Shown here: piece after piece, positions 7,993 to 16,735 of the stretch
How the letters are laid out: each line of letters begins with the position of its first letter
How positions within the stretch are numbered: the stretch's first letter is position 1
NCBI RefSeq assembly: GCF_965118635.1
Contig: NZ_CBCPHV010000003.1
Span: 1-64,000, forward strand
Source of the DNA: Empedobacter brevis_A
Lineage (GTDB): Bacteria; Bacteroidota; Bacteroidia; Flavobacteriales; Weeksellaceae
Reading direction: 5' to 3'
Length of the DNA: 64,000 nt
Notes under the pieces: model-generated
Database searches by the model: none
What the model was told of the DNA's origin: nothing
What the model saw: the letters and a program-made list of their open reading frames with translations, nothing else
Program-made: the position numbers and the translations under genes

Positions 7993-8625
7993 CTAATATT
8001 TCCCTAATTCTTTTTCAAATTCTTGGAGATAATTCGCCAAATGAAAACCATCTACAAAACCGTGATTCGCTTCCACAGAAACAGGCATATACATTTTATC
8101 ATTTTGCGTATATGCTTTTCCAAAAATAATTCGTGGAATAGATTCTCCCGTTCCAAAATTACTCGGTTGCACCAATCCTGTAAATCTTGACCAAGGAAAA
8201 GTAGAATGACGAACCAAACCAATTGTAATTTCTTCGTTTTTGATATGTAAACCAACCGAATTTTCTACACTTTGTATTTGCGCTTGAAGTTGTGTATTAA
8301 AAGCATCAAAATCTTCAGTAAAATTCATCAATGCAAAGCCAAAAGTTCCATCTTTTCGTCCAATTGTTGTACCACAATCTAAATGATCATAAACAAAGAT
8401 TTCATCCTCTTCGATACGATATTTGAATTCGTTAATTTTATTTTCTGCCAACATCGAACAATGTAAATAAACCGCGAAAAAAGACAATTTATTTGCCTTT
8501 GCAAATTTATAAGCTTTAGAACATTCAACCTCCGCAACAACTCCAACATATGGATTATCCATTTTCGAAAACATATTAAAATGTTCTATACGATTCCAAC
8601 CTTCAGGATTAAATTTCTGTTTCAT
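7993..8625 (-). CDS. chloramphenicol acetyltransferase-like enzyme
   Basis: A 210-residue protein of the chloramphenicol O-acetyltransferase family, which transfers acetyl from acetyl-CoA to a hydroxyl. It opens FNPEGWNRIEHFNMF, like classical CATs. The catalytic motif is present as NHGFVDGFH (187-195), with H188 as the general base and the D192-G193 pair; classical CATs have HHxxxDGFH. Length is normal. Chromosomal CAT-like proteins are common in this phylum and often do not confer resistance, so the substrate is open. It is divergent from ldhA across a 179-base gap. Confidence 0.82.
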   Translation of the reverse strand: MKQKFNPEGWNRIEHFNMFSKMDNPYVGVVAEVECSKAYKFAKANKLSFFAVYLHCSMLAENKINEFKYRIEEDEIFVYDHLDCGTTIGRKDGTFGFALMNFTEDFDAFNTQLQAQIQSVENSVGLHIKNEEITIGLVRHSTFPWSRFTGLVQPSNFGTGESIPRIIFGKAYTQNDKMYMPVSVEANHGFVDGFHLANYLQEFEKELGKY

Positions 8626-8804
8626 TGCCGCAAAGTTAAAAATAGGATTTTAGATTTCTTAATTCTTTTTTAGAGAAAAAATGAAAAACGAAATTTATAA
8701 TTGAGGAACGATTGATTAATTTTTAATGATTTAAAACTATATAATAATCAAGTGTAAAGTAAATTATAACTATTTAAAAACGTAAATTAGTTAAAAATAA
8801 TTCA

Positions 8805-9797
8805 ATGAAAATAGCCTTCTTTTCATCTAAACCTTATGATAAAACTTTTTTTGAAGCTGAAAATAAAAATTATGGCTTTCAACTTAATTTTTATGAAACA
8901 CATTTAGGTCCGCATATTGTAAATGCAATAGAAGATGAAGTTGCTGTTTGTGTGTTTGTTAATGATAAAGTAAACCGACAAGTAATTGAGGTTTTAGCCA
9001 AAAAAGGAGTTAAAATTATTGCATTGAGATGTGCAGGTTTTAACAATGTAGATCTAGAAGCAGCGAAAGAATTCGGGATAAAAGTTTGTCGCGTTCCTGC
9101 TTATTCTCCAGAAGCTGTTGCAGAGCATACAATGGCAATGTTATTAACATTGAACCGAAAAACGCACAAAGCTTATAATCGTGTTCGTGAACAAAATTTT
9201 GCATTGAATGGTTTACTTGGTTTTAATCTTTTTCAGAAAACAATAGGAGTTGTTGGAACAGGTAAAATAGGAAAGGCTTTTATTCATATTGCAAAAGGAT
9301 TTGGATGTAAAATAATTGCTTATGATTTATATCCCGATCAAGAATTGATAAATAGCGGAGTAGAATATGTGGAATTGGATACGTTGTATAAAACTTCCGA
9401 TATTATTTCGTTGCATTGTCCATTAACGCCAGAAAATCATTATATGATTAATCAAAAAACGATCGAACTAATGAAAGATGGCGTAACGATTATTAATACA
9501 AGTAGAGGAGGATTAATTAATACGCATGAAGCAATTGAAGAGTTGAAAAATCATAAAATTGGTCATTTAGGAATTGATGTTTATGAACAAGAAGAAAAAT
9601 TGTTTTTCAAGGATTTATCAGCAGAAATTATCCAAGATGATATGATTCAACGATTGATGAGTTTTCCAAATGTTTTGGTAACTGCGCATCAAGCATTTTT
9701 TACGCAAGAAGCATTAGAACAAATTTCAGAAATTACAATGCGAAGTATTTCAGAAATCTTGGAAAAAGGTTCAACGAATGATGTTGTGATGTTATAA
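8805..9797 (+). CDS. ldhA: D-lactate dehydrogenase (2-hydroxyacid dehydrogenase)
   Basis: A 330-residue D-isomer-specific 2-hydroxyacid dehydrogenase, closest in motif spacing to fermentative D-lactate dehydrogenase LdhA (pyruvate plus NADH to D-lactate). The NAD-binding loop is GTGKIG at 151-156. The catalytic triad is R234 (NTSRGG), E263 (DVYEQE) and H295 (TAHQAFFT). The early LRCAGFNNVDL segment is also LdhA-like. Its last 6 bases overlap the convergent DUF4260 gene and no terminator hairpin lies between them. Confidence 0.88.
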   Translation: MKIAFFSSKPYDKTFFEAENKNYGFQLNFYETHLGPHIVNAIEDEVAVCVFVNDKVNRQVIEVLAKKGVKIIALRCAGFNNVDLEAAKEFGIKVCRVPAYSPEAVAEHTMAMLLTLNRKTHKAYNRVREQNFALNGLLGFNLFQKTIGVVGTGKIGKAFIHIAKGFGCKIIAYDLYPDQELINSGVEYVELDTLYKTSDIISLHCPLTPENHYMINQKTIELMKDGVTIINTSRGGLINTHEAIEELKNHKIGHLGIDVYEQEEKLFFKDLSAEIIQDDMIQRLMSFPNVLVTAHQAFFTQEALEQISEITMRSISEILEKGSTNDVVML

Positions 9798-10136
9798 ATC
9801 TCCTAAATGTGTGGATTTGAATCCATCATATTTTTTAAGACCAAATCCTAAAAAACGATCAAATGCAATATGTGCAGAAAATATAAATCCTATCATCAAA
9901 CACCATTCAATATTTAAAAAATAACCAATAAGAATCAAGACAATTGTTGTAAAATAATTGTGAATAAAATTGTAGGATATTCCTCCAACTTTAGCTCCAA
10001 AAAGATAACCTAACATAAAAATATCTGGAGAAAGAAAAAGAATTGCAAACCACATCCAAGATAATTTGAGAACGCTATATAAGACGATTATAAAAATTAA
10101 TACACCAAGCTGTTCTAATTTTAGTATGTATTTCAT
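9792..10136 (-). CDS. DUF4260 family membrane protein
   Basis: A 114-residue membrane protein with about four hydrophobic segments. It has the family features SPDIFMLGYLFGAKVGG, the YNFIHNY segment, and a C-terminal AHIAFDRFLGFGLKK ending in FKSTHLGDL. The function of the family is not known. It ends by overlapping ldhA by 6 bases tail to tail. It is probably monocistronic, after the TonB-receptor terminator at 10184-10211. Confidence 0.8.
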   Translation of the reverse strand: MKYILKLEQLGVLIFIIVLYSVLKLSWMWFAILFLSPDIFMLGYLFGAKVGGISYNFIHNYFTTIVLILIGYFLNIEWCLMIGFIFSAHIAFDRFLGFGLKKYDGFKSTHLGDL

Positions 10137-10183
10137 ATGATTGGTTTATTTTATTAGTATAAAATTGTTTCCAATTGTTACAA

Positions 10184-10211
10184 AAAAAGCCGTTCTTATG
10201 AACGGCTTTTT
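10184..10211 (-). terminator. terminator after the TonB-dependent receptor
   Basis: Perfect 12-base stem AAAAAGCCGTTC / GAACGGCTTTTT with loop TTAT, directly after the receptor stop at 10214. A sister hairpin of nearly the same sequence lies at 12748-12773. Confidence 0.9.
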
Positions 10212-10213
10212 GA

Positions 10214-12232
10214 TTAGAATTTCATGTTAATATTAAGGTTAAAACTTCTACCTCTTTCTAGAATTCGTTGTTTTGTATTATCAGAATAAGTTCGGTTCAA
10301 ATGCTCCGAGTAAGCTCTGTCGAACAAATTACTTACTTCAAAATTTATGAAGATATTCTTTGTTAAATTATAATTGGAATAGATATTAAAAACAGAAAAT
10401 TCAGGCGTTTTCAATTCTCCAAAATTTTGAGCAATTCGATTTTGTTTTGAAGAATAATGATAAGAAATCCCAAAATTGAAAGGAGAAAAATCGGCTTCAA
10501 CTTTCCATTTCAGATTAAATGGCGCAATTTCTGGCAAAGCATTTTTGTCTACTAAATTTTCTGCATATGTATAAGCAAAACCAAAATCTGTGTTGAAATG
10601 TTGTAAAATTTGCCAATTTATGCGCGATTCTATTCCTGTTTTGTACGCTTTTTTGATATTTTGCATTTGTCGAACTCCAGGGCTATGCATAGAATTTGGT
10701 TTGATATCATCTCGAATAACGCCCGAAATATAATTTTCTAAATAAGAATAAAACAAGTTGGATTGGATAAATAATTTTTCATTCTTATAAGTATAAATAA
10801 AATCGGCTTGATTATTTGTTTCGGCTTTTAGTAAAGGATTTCCTACAACTTCGTAAGCATCAATTCCAACAACAAAACGGTTGATATATCGTTCTGTTAA
10901 ACTTGGGCTTCGTTGTCCTCGACCAATCCAAAATGAGAGTTCATTTTTAGAATTTAAGCTTTGTTTGTATCCAAAACTAATGCTGTTATTTACATAATTT
11001 GATTTCATCTTGCCATACAATGTTTCGAAAAGTGGAGACATTTCATTTGCATTAGCGTCATTAAAATCTAATCGATAAGAAGCAATAAATTTAGCATGAT
11101 CAAATTGATGTGTGAATTCGGTAAACCAACCTATTTGATTGATTTCTGAATCTTGCCAAGACGAACCATTCTTATTCATCATCATCTTATTCATCATCAT
11201 AGAAGACATTTTTGTACTAACATTTTTAGCTTCTTCATGCTTAAAATCAAAACCAGAAAATAAATTATTTCGTTTCCAATTGAATTTAGATTCTATTCGT
11301 GCGCCATAAGTAGAAGATTTAACATTCGAAATCATACTTTTATCTGGCGATCCCATCGAATGATGAACAGTTGATAAATAAGAGTTAAATTCTATTTGTT
11401 TCAGAATTGAATGATTAAACATTGCCAAATGTTTTAATTGAAGCATCCACGTTTTATCGTAAATCAAATCCATTTTCAAAGCTGCGAATTCTACATCTCG
11501 TCCTTGATTTGTATTTACTTGTAAGGTTGTGAAATTTGTATTATTCCATTTCATAGTTCCTTTCGTTCCAATATTATAACGAGTGAAAGCAGAAGGAACT
11601 TCGTTTCCGTTTCCATCTTTGTATCGATCACCTTTTTGATAAGAACCAAAGAAATCCCAAACTATTTTTTTTGAAGAAAGTTGACTCAAAATTTCATTCC
11701 TGAAAATTTTTCCATTGCTTTCAAAACCTGTTGAAAATCGATTTTTTAGCTGAACTTTTTCTGTGAATTTAGGTTGAATACTTGTGAAATTTATTGTTCC
11801 TCCCAATGCTGTTCCGTATCTAAAATTATACGGACCTTTATATATTTCGGCATCTTGTACCATATTCATGTTCACTTGCGAAATCGCAGGATCCATTCTA
11901 CTTGGGCAAGCATTTATTGCATTTGCAGCTCCATCAATTACAATATTCAATTGTTCATATTTAAAACCTCTTAAAACAGGATCTGTTGCAAAGTTTCCAG
12001 CTTTTTTTATACCAGAAATTTCGGGAATTGTTTTCAGAAAACTTCCTGCATCATGGTTTAGTAAATGTGAATAAGTAACGTTTATTTTTTTAGAATCTGA
12101 ATTTTCATTTTTCTTAGAAATTTTAACCATTTCTAATTCTGTTATCGAATCATTTTCGATTGTCTGTGCGTACGAGTTTATAGCAAATACAAATGCCGTA
12201 AGACATAGTAAATTTGTTCTATTCTTTTTCAA
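10214..12232 (-). CDS. TonB-dependent outer-membrane receptor, OprC-like (copper)
   Basis: A 672-residue TonB-dependent receptor with a signal peptide (MKKNRTNLLCLTAFVFAINSYA), a plug domain (about 45-155) and a C-terminal beta barrel ending in aromatic F. The plug carries INACPSRMDP, the pattern of TonB-dependent copper receptors. OprC of Pseudomonas aeruginosa binds copper with a CxxxM and an HxM pair, and both are here: C109/M113 and H291/M293, at almost the same separation. A methionine-rich stretch (KMSSMMMNKMMM, 341-352) is also present. It lacks the N-terminal CarboxypepD_reg domain of SusC-type receptors. It follows a small CNGKC protein on the same strand with an 82-base gap. Copper as substrate is an inference from these residues. 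Confidence 0.88.
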   Translation of the reverse strand: MKKNRTNLLCLTAFVFAINSYAQTIENDSITELEMVKISKKNENSDSKKINVTYSHLLNHDAGSFLKTIPEISGIKKAGNFATDPVLRGFKYEQLNIVIDGAANAINACPSRMDPAISQVNMNMVQDAEIYKGPYNFRYGTALGGTINFTSIQPKFTEKVQLKNRFSTGFESNGKIFRNEILSQLSSKKIVWDFFGSYQKGDRYKDGNGNEVPSAFTRYNIGTKGTMKWNNTNFTTLQVNTNQGRDVEFAALKMDLIYDKTWMLQLKHLAMFNHSILKQIEFNSYLSTVHHSMGSPDKSMISNVKSSTYGARIESKFNWKRNNLFSGFDFKHEEAKNVSTKMSSMMMNKMMMNKNGSSWQDSEINQIGWFTEFTHQFDHAKFIASYRLDFNDANANEMSPLFETLYGKMKSNYVNNSISFGYKQSLNSKNELSFWIGRGQRSPSLTERYINRFVVGIDAYEVVGNPLLKAETNNQADFIYTYKNEKLFIQSNLFYSYLENYISGVIRDDIKPNSMHSPGVRQMQNIKKAYKTGIESRINWQILQHFNTDFGFAYTYAENLVDKNALPEIAPFNLKWKVEADFSPFNFGISYHYSSKQNRIAQNFGELKTPEFSVFNIYSNYNLTKNIFINFEVSNLFDRAYSEHLNRTYSDNTKQRILERGRSFNLNINMKF

Positions 12233-12314
12233 TGTTTGTTAATTTGAATTTGGACAATAGTGATTTGGTTTGATAAAAAGTAATATCAAACGATTTCAAA
12301 ATGTGAGAAATAAA

Positions 12315-12674
12315 TTAACAATTCGGAGGAATGTCTGGAATGGAATAATACATTTTTCTAATCGAATATTCTTGATCAGAAAAGGTTGTTTGAGTAGAGT
12401 TTTCTACCAATAAATTTGAATGAAGATTGACAAGATTCGTAGGAATGTAGACAATATCAATAAAAACTTTAGCTGTTAATGAACTTGACTGTGTTGTTTC
12501 TGTTTTTTTGCTTAATAAACATTTTCCATTACACATTAGTTCAGGCTTATCTTGGTTTTCACAAAGAAGTTCATAAACATCTCTATTTATTTCGTAATCG
12601 ATGACCAATAAAGAGTTTTGAAAACTACAGATAAGTATTATTGATGTAAATAATATTGAAAAAGCAAATTTCAT
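12315..12674 (-). CDS. small secreted or anchored cysteine-motif (CNGKC) protein next to the copper-type receptor
   Basis: A 119-residue protein of unknown function. A hydrophobic N-terminal segment (MKFAFSILFTSIILIC) is followed by YELLCENQDKPELMCNGKC: C38, C48 and C52, with another cysteine at the very end (PPNC). Proteins with an LCxNxDKPxxxCNGKC block occur beside TonB receptors in related bacteria as I recall them. A metal-binding partner is plausible but not shown. A longer frame back to 12707 is possible, but it would run through the perfect -7 box at 12681-12688, so the ATG at 12674 is preferred. It is probably transcribed with the receptor. Confidence 0.72.
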   Translation of the reverse strand: MKFAFSILFTSIILICSFQNSLLVIDYEINRDVYELLCENQDKPELMCNGKCLLSKKTETTQSSSLTAKVFIDIVYIPTNLVNLHSNLLVENSTQTTFSDQEYSIRKMYYSIPDIPPNC

Positions 12675-12680
12675 TCGAGG

Positions 12681-12688
12681 CAAAATTA
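12681..12688 (-). promoter_or_regulatory. -7 box TAATTTTG of the copper-receptor unit
   Basis: A perfect TAnnTTTG on the minus strand, 6 bases before the ATG at 12674. A TTG lies 16 bases upstream of the box. The 5' leader would be only a few bases long. Confidence 0.65.
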
Positions 12689-12747
12689 AGCTATAATTAT
12701 TGTTCAATAAATTGTTATCGGCTGATATTTGTCAAAAAAGAATAAAA

Positions 12748-12773
12748 AAAAACCGTTCCTATGAACGGTTTTT
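12748..12773 (-). terminator. terminator of lepA
   Basis: Perfect 11-base stem AAAAACCGTTC / GAACGGTTTTT with loop CTAT, between lepA and the CNGKC gene on the minus strand. Confidence 0.88.
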
Positions 12774-12791
12774 AATATTTAAAGAGAATTT

Positions 12792-14588
12792 TTAATCATT
12801 CAATTTCAAAACAGCTAAGAAAGCAGATTGAGGAACTTCTACACGACCAATTTGACGCATTTTCTTTTTACCTGCTTTTTGTTTTTCTAATAATTTACGT
12901 TTACGAGAAATATCTCCACCATAACATTTTGCAGTAACATCTTTACGCAAAGCTTTGATTGTTTCACGTGCAATAATTTTTGCTCCAATTGCTGCTTGAA
13001 TTGGAATATCGAATTGTTGACGAGGAATTAATTCGCGTAATTTTTCACACATTTTCTTTCCAATATTGTATGCATTATCAACGTGAATTAATGCAGATAA
13101 AGCATCCACAACTTCTCCATTAATCATGATATCCACTTTTACCAATTTCGAAGCTTTCATTCCAGAAGGAGCATAATCAAAAGATGCATATCCTTTTGAA
13201 ATTGATTTTAATCGATCATAGAAATCGAAAACAACTTCAGCCAATGGCATATTGAAAACCATCTCAACACGATGTTGAGTTAAATAATTTTGAGATTGTA
13301 ATTCACCACGTTTTTCGATACACAAACTCATTACTGGACCAACAAATTCAGATTTTGTAATAATTGTTGCACGAATATATGGTTCTTCAACACGGTTTAA
13401 TCCTGATGGATCTGGTAATTCAGATGGATTATGAACCGGAATCATTTTTTCTGGATCTTTTTCTAAATAGGCTTCATACGAAACGTTAGGAACCGTTGTA
13501 ATTACGGTCATATTAAACTCGCGTTCCAAACGTTCTTGAATGATTTCTAAGTGCAACATTCCTAAGAATCCACAACGGAAACCAAATCCTAAAGCTGCAG
13601 AAGATTCAGCTTCAAAAGTTAATGAAGCATCATTTAAACGTAATTTTTCGATAGATGCACGTAAATCTTCGTAATCCTCTGTATCTACTGGATAAATACC
13701 TGCGAATACCATTGGTTTTACTTCTTCGAAACCATCAATTGCTTCTGTTGCTGGATTATCAACTAATGTAATTGTATCACCAACTTTTACTTCAGAAGCT
13801 TCTTTAATTCCAGAAATAATGTAACCAACATCGCCTGTTTTAATTGCTTTTTTCTCTACTTGATTCAATTTCAAAGTTCCAATTTCATCAGCTCCATACT
13901 TTTTGCCTGTAGCCATGAATTTTACTTGGTCTCCTTTTTTGATTTCACCATTTACAACTTTATAAAAAGCTTCAATTCCTCGGAAAGGATTATAAACAGA
14001 GTCAAAAATCAAGGCTTGTAATGGTGCATCAGGATCACCTACTGGAGCAGGAATTTTTTCGATAATCGTGTGTAATAGTTCCAATACACCTTCACCAGTT
14101 TTTCCACTTACACGCAAAACATCTTCAGGATCACAACCAATTAAATCTACAATATCATCCGTTACTTCTTCTGGATTTGCAGAAGGTAAATCGATTTTGT
14201 TTAAAACAGGAATAATCTCTAAATCATTTTCTAAAGCCAAATAAAGGTTAGAAATAGTTTGAGCTTGGATACTTTGCGCAGCATCTACAATTAACAAAGC
14301 TCCTTCACAAGCAGCAATCGAACGAGAAACCTCGTAAGAAAAATCTACGTGACCTGGAGTGTCAATTAAATTTAATATATATTTTTCACCATCTTTTTCA
14401 TATTCCATTTGGATAGCGTGTGATTTGATCGTGATACCGCGTTCGCGTTCCAAATCCATATCGTCTAAAGTTTGATTTTGTAACTCACGATCAGAAATCG
14501 TATTTGTTACTTGCAATAAGCGATCGGCCAAAGTACTTTTACCATGGTCAATATGAGCGATAATACAGAAATTACGGATATTTTTCAT
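12792..14588 (-). CDS. lepA: elongation factor 4 (LepA) GTPase
   Basis: A 598-residue translational GTPase of the LepA/EF4 family, which acts on stalled or mistranslocated ribosomes and in ribosome assembly. The G domain begins at once: AHIDHGKST at 10-18, then RGITIKS, DTPGH and NKID. Domain II, the EF-G-like domain III and the LepA-specific C-terminal domain (SALIHVDNAYNIGKKMCEKL, then RQQFDIPIQAAIG) follow in normal order. The length matches the family. It is the first gene on the minus strand after a 755-base region containing a small plus-strand unit. Confidence 0.97.
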   Translation of the reverse strand: MKNIRNFCIIAHIDHGKSTLADRLLQVTNTISDRELQNQTLDDMDLERERGITIKSHAIQMEYEKDGEKYILNLIDTPGHVDFSYEVSRSIAACEGALLIVDAAQSIQAQTISNLYLALENDLEIIPVLNKIDLPSANPEEVTDDIVDLIGCDPEDVLRVSGKTGEGVLELLHTIIEKIPAPVGDPDAPLQALIFDSVYNPFRGIEAFYKVVNGEIKKGDQVKFMATGKKYGADEIGTLKLNQVEKKAIKTGDVGYIISGIKEASEVKVGDTITLVDNPATEAIDGFEEVKPMVFAGIYPVDTEDYEDLRASIEKLRLNDASLTFEAESSAALGFGFRCGFLGMLHLEIIQERLEREFNMTVITTVPNVSYEAYLEKDPEKMIPVHNPSELPDPSGLNRVEEPYIRATIITKSEFVGPVMSLCIEKRGELQSQNYLTQHRVEMVFNMPLAEVVFDFYDRLKSISKGYASFDYAPSGMKASKLVKVDIMINGEVVDALSALIHVDNAYNIGKKMCEKLRELIPRQQFDIPIQAAIGAKIIARETIKALRKDVTAKCYGGDISRKRKLLEKQKAGKKKMRQIGRVEVPQSAFLAVLKLND

Positions 14589-14782
14589 ACTCTTCTTGTC
14601 GAATAGGCAAAAATAATCTTTTCCGTTCAGACTGCAAGTTTTTTGAAAAATAAAGTGTTAAATATTATTTTGTAAAACATTTAGGATTTAGGATATTAAA
14701 TTCATTTTTCTACTAATTAGTTTATTTGTTGAATGGAATAAACTTTATTTTTTCACTATTTCTAGTGAAATTGTACTGATTA

Positions 14783-14815
14783 TTTGGAAATGTGGATTTT
14801 ATTGACTTAAATTTG
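14783..14815 (+). promoter_or_regulatory. promoter of the small transcription unit
   Basis: TTTG at 14783-14786, 21 bases, then a perfect TAAATTTG at 14808-14815. The spacing is identical to the tRNA-Met and rpe promoters. The predicted start is near 14820. Confidence 0.8.
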
Positions 14816-14862
14816 CACTGATAAAAATCATAACGTATAACAATTAATAACGAAGAAATAAA

Positions 14863-14943
14863 ATGTTCAAAGAAGCGACATATCAATTTTCAGCTATTGC
14901 AACAGATTTTGCAATGAGCATTCTTCGTGCTTATAAATCGTAA
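14863..14943 (+). CDS. 26-residue small protein, or leader frame of a small RNA
   Basis: ATG to TAA in 27 codons, beginning MFKEATYQFSAIATDFAM and ending RAYKS. The peptide has an amphipathic look and no signal peptide. It sits in a complete transcription unit of about 170 bases: strong promoter at 14783-14815, leader of about 40 bases, this frame, then a strong terminator at 14965-14992. I do not recognise the peptide. It may be a real small protein, or the unit may be a small RNA with a chance frame. The tight fit of promoter, ATG and terminator favours a functional unit; translation is unproven. Confidence 0.5.
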   Translation: MFKEATYQFSAIATDFAMSILRAYKS

Positions 14944-14964
14944 ATAATTTACTTTTATTATATC

Positions 14965-14992
14965 AAAAGCCCGAAGGATTCTTCGGGCTTTT
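14965..14992 (+). terminator. terminator of the small transcription unit
   Basis: Perfect 12-base stem AAAAGCCCGAAG / CTTCGGGCTTTT with loop GATT, GC-rich compared with its surroundings and followed by T-rich sequence. It is among the strongest terminators in the window. Confidence 0.9.
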
Positions 14993-14993
14993 T

Positions 14994-15343
14994 CTTTTAT
15001 TATTCCATTCTAGATTCAGAATAACTTCTAAAAATTTCCGAAGAAGAAATAATTAGCGTTAATTATTTTCAAAATATTTATTTACAATCAAATATCTATT
15101 CTAGGAAGATTCAATCTTCTTTTCTATTCAATCATATAAAAAAGTTTAGGAAAGAAATTGTAAAAACAGCAAGAAAAAAAATGTAATAGAAAAATAACCG
15201 TAGAAAGTTATTTGTATCAACGAATAACAAATATTTAAAATCTTTTTACAAAAAGGTAATTTTTTTTAACAAGGAAATTCAGCGATTTCAATCGTTGAAA
15301 AACTGATGGAAAAAAGAACATCAGTATCCAAAAGATATTAATC
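14994..15343. other. 350-base non-coding stretch upstream of rtcB
   Basis: No open frame of note on either strand and no perfect TAnnTTTG box. Small potential hairpins are visible: CTTTTT/AAAAAG near 15242, TCAA/TTGA near 15288, and CTGATG/CATCAG at 15303-15324. This may be a regulated leader of the rtcB-prfH unit, but nothing decisive can be seen. Confidence 0.4.
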
Positions 15344-16735
15344 ATGGGAAATAAAATCTCTGGAAAGGACTTTATAAAATTAGGCTTTCCAAAAAATAAT
15401 TCGATAAATATTGTTTTAGGACAAATTCATCGATACAGAAAAAAAGAAAAAAAACAAACGATTCTTAATGAAGCTAAAGAAGTTCTACTAGAACCAGAAA
15501 AATATATTGGAGACGGAATTTGGGGAAAAGTTGCAGAAGGCTTGATAAAACCAGTTGAAATTAGACTACAAGAATTGAAAACAACACGTTCACCTTTTTC
15601 TATTTTCGGAGAAAATGAAATTGATGAACAAGCAAAATTTCAATTGTATGATGCATTGAAATTGCCAATTTCGGTAAAAGGAGCTTTGATGCCAGATGCG
15701 CATTCGGGCTATGGATTGCCTATTGGCGGAGTTTTAGCGACAAATAACGCTGTAATTCCTTATGGAGTTGGCGTGGATATTGGTTGTAGAATGAGTCTTT
15801 CGGTTTACGATTTACCTGCGAGTTTCTTGAAAGGAAAATCGCATCAGTTAATTCAGATTTTACAAGATCATACCAAATTTGGAATGTATGAAACGCATAA
15901 AATAAAAGCTGATCATGAAATTTTTGAACGATCTATTTTTGATGAAATTCCAATTTTGAAAAGTTTAAAAACAAAAGCTTATCAACAATTGGGAACTTCT
16001 GGCGGAGGAAATCATTTTGTTGAATTTGGAATTGTAAAATTAGATGAGGTAAAACCTGAATGGAATTTAATTCCGGGCGAATATCTAGCAGTTTTATCGC
16101 ATAGCGGTTCTCGTGGTTTGGGAGCAAATATTGCAAAACATTATACTTATTTGGCTGCAAAACAATGTCCACTTCCAAAACAAGTACAACATTTGGCTTG
16201 GTTGGATTTGGATACACATGACGGACAAGAATATTGGGCTGCAATGAATTTGGCTGGAGATTATGCAAAGGCTTGTCATGACGATATTCATCGAAGAATA
16301 GCCAAAACTTTAGGAAAACGTATTGTTTTTAATATAGAAAACCATCACAATTTTGCGTGGAAAGAAATTGTAGATAATGAAGAATGTATTGTGCATAGAA
16401 AAGGTGCAACGCCAATTGGAAAAGGAGTTTTAGGAATTATTCCAGGTTCTATGACAGCTAATGGTTACATTGTCGAAGGTTTGGGAAATGAATTAAGTAT
16501 TAATTCAGCATCGCATGGTGCAGGACGAAAAATGTCTCGCGCGAAATGTAAATCTACAATTACCAAAAGTTTTATGAATTCTCAATTGAAAGATGCAGGA
16601 ATTGAGCTTATTGGAGGAAGTGTAGATGAAGCGCCATTTGCGTATAAAAACATCAAAACAGTGATGAATTTACAAACTGAATTGGTGAAAGTATTGGGAA
16701 CTTTTACGCCGAAAATAGTACGAATGGATAAATGA
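15344..16735 (+). CDS. rtcB: RNA-splicing ligase RtcB
   Basis: A 463-residue RtcB-family ligase, which joins RNA 2',3'-cyclic phosphate or 3'-phosphate ends to 5'-OH ends using GTP and manganese. Key residues are present: MPDAHSGYGLPIGGV (near 116-130), the metal ligands in GVDIGCRM (D145, C148), SHSGSRGLG near 252, the His pair in NHHNF near 332, and the guanylated His in ASHGAGR near residue 390. There is an N-terminal extension of about 60 residues before the core. Its stop overlaps the start of prfH in ATGA, so the two are translationally coupled; the pair is a known ribosome-damage repair combination. Confidence 0.94.
   Translation: MGNKISGKDFIKLGFPKNNSINIVLGQIHRYRKKEKKQTILNEAKEVLLEPEKYIGDGIWGKVAEGLIKPVEIRLQELKTTRSPFSIFGENEIDEQAKFQLYDALKLPISVKGALMPDAHSGYGLPIGGVLATNNAVIPYGVGVDIGCRMSLSVYDLPASFLKGKSHQLIQILQDHTKFGMYETHKIKADHEIFERSIFDEIPILKSLKTKAYQQLGTSGGGNHFVEFGIVKLDEVKPEWNLIPGEYLAVLSHSGSRGLGANIAKHYTYLAAKQCPLPKQVQHLAWLDLDTHDGQEYWAAMNLAGDYAKACHDDIHRRIAKTLGKRIVFNIENHHNFAWKEIVDNEECIVHRKGATPIGKGVLGIIPGSMTANGYIVEGLGNELSINSASHGAGRKMSRAKCKSTITKSFMNSQLKDAGIELIGGSVDEAPFAYKNIKTVMNLQTELVKVLGTFTPKIVRMDK

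Noticed and set aside
11784..12074. Plus-strand frames opposite the copper-type receptor
   Set aside because: They are shadows of the plug domain on the other strand, without a promoter or recognisable domain.
12269..12290. TTTGATA/TATCAAA inverted repeat between the CNGKC gene and the receptor gene
   Set aside because: Seven-base arms of AT-rich sequence are expected by chance in a genome of this composition, and there is no T-run. It may still be a weak regulatory hairpin.
15242..15324. Possible attenuator or riboswitch upstream of rtcB
   Set aside because: Only short weak hairpins are visible, with no known riboswitch pattern; noted as an empty region instead.
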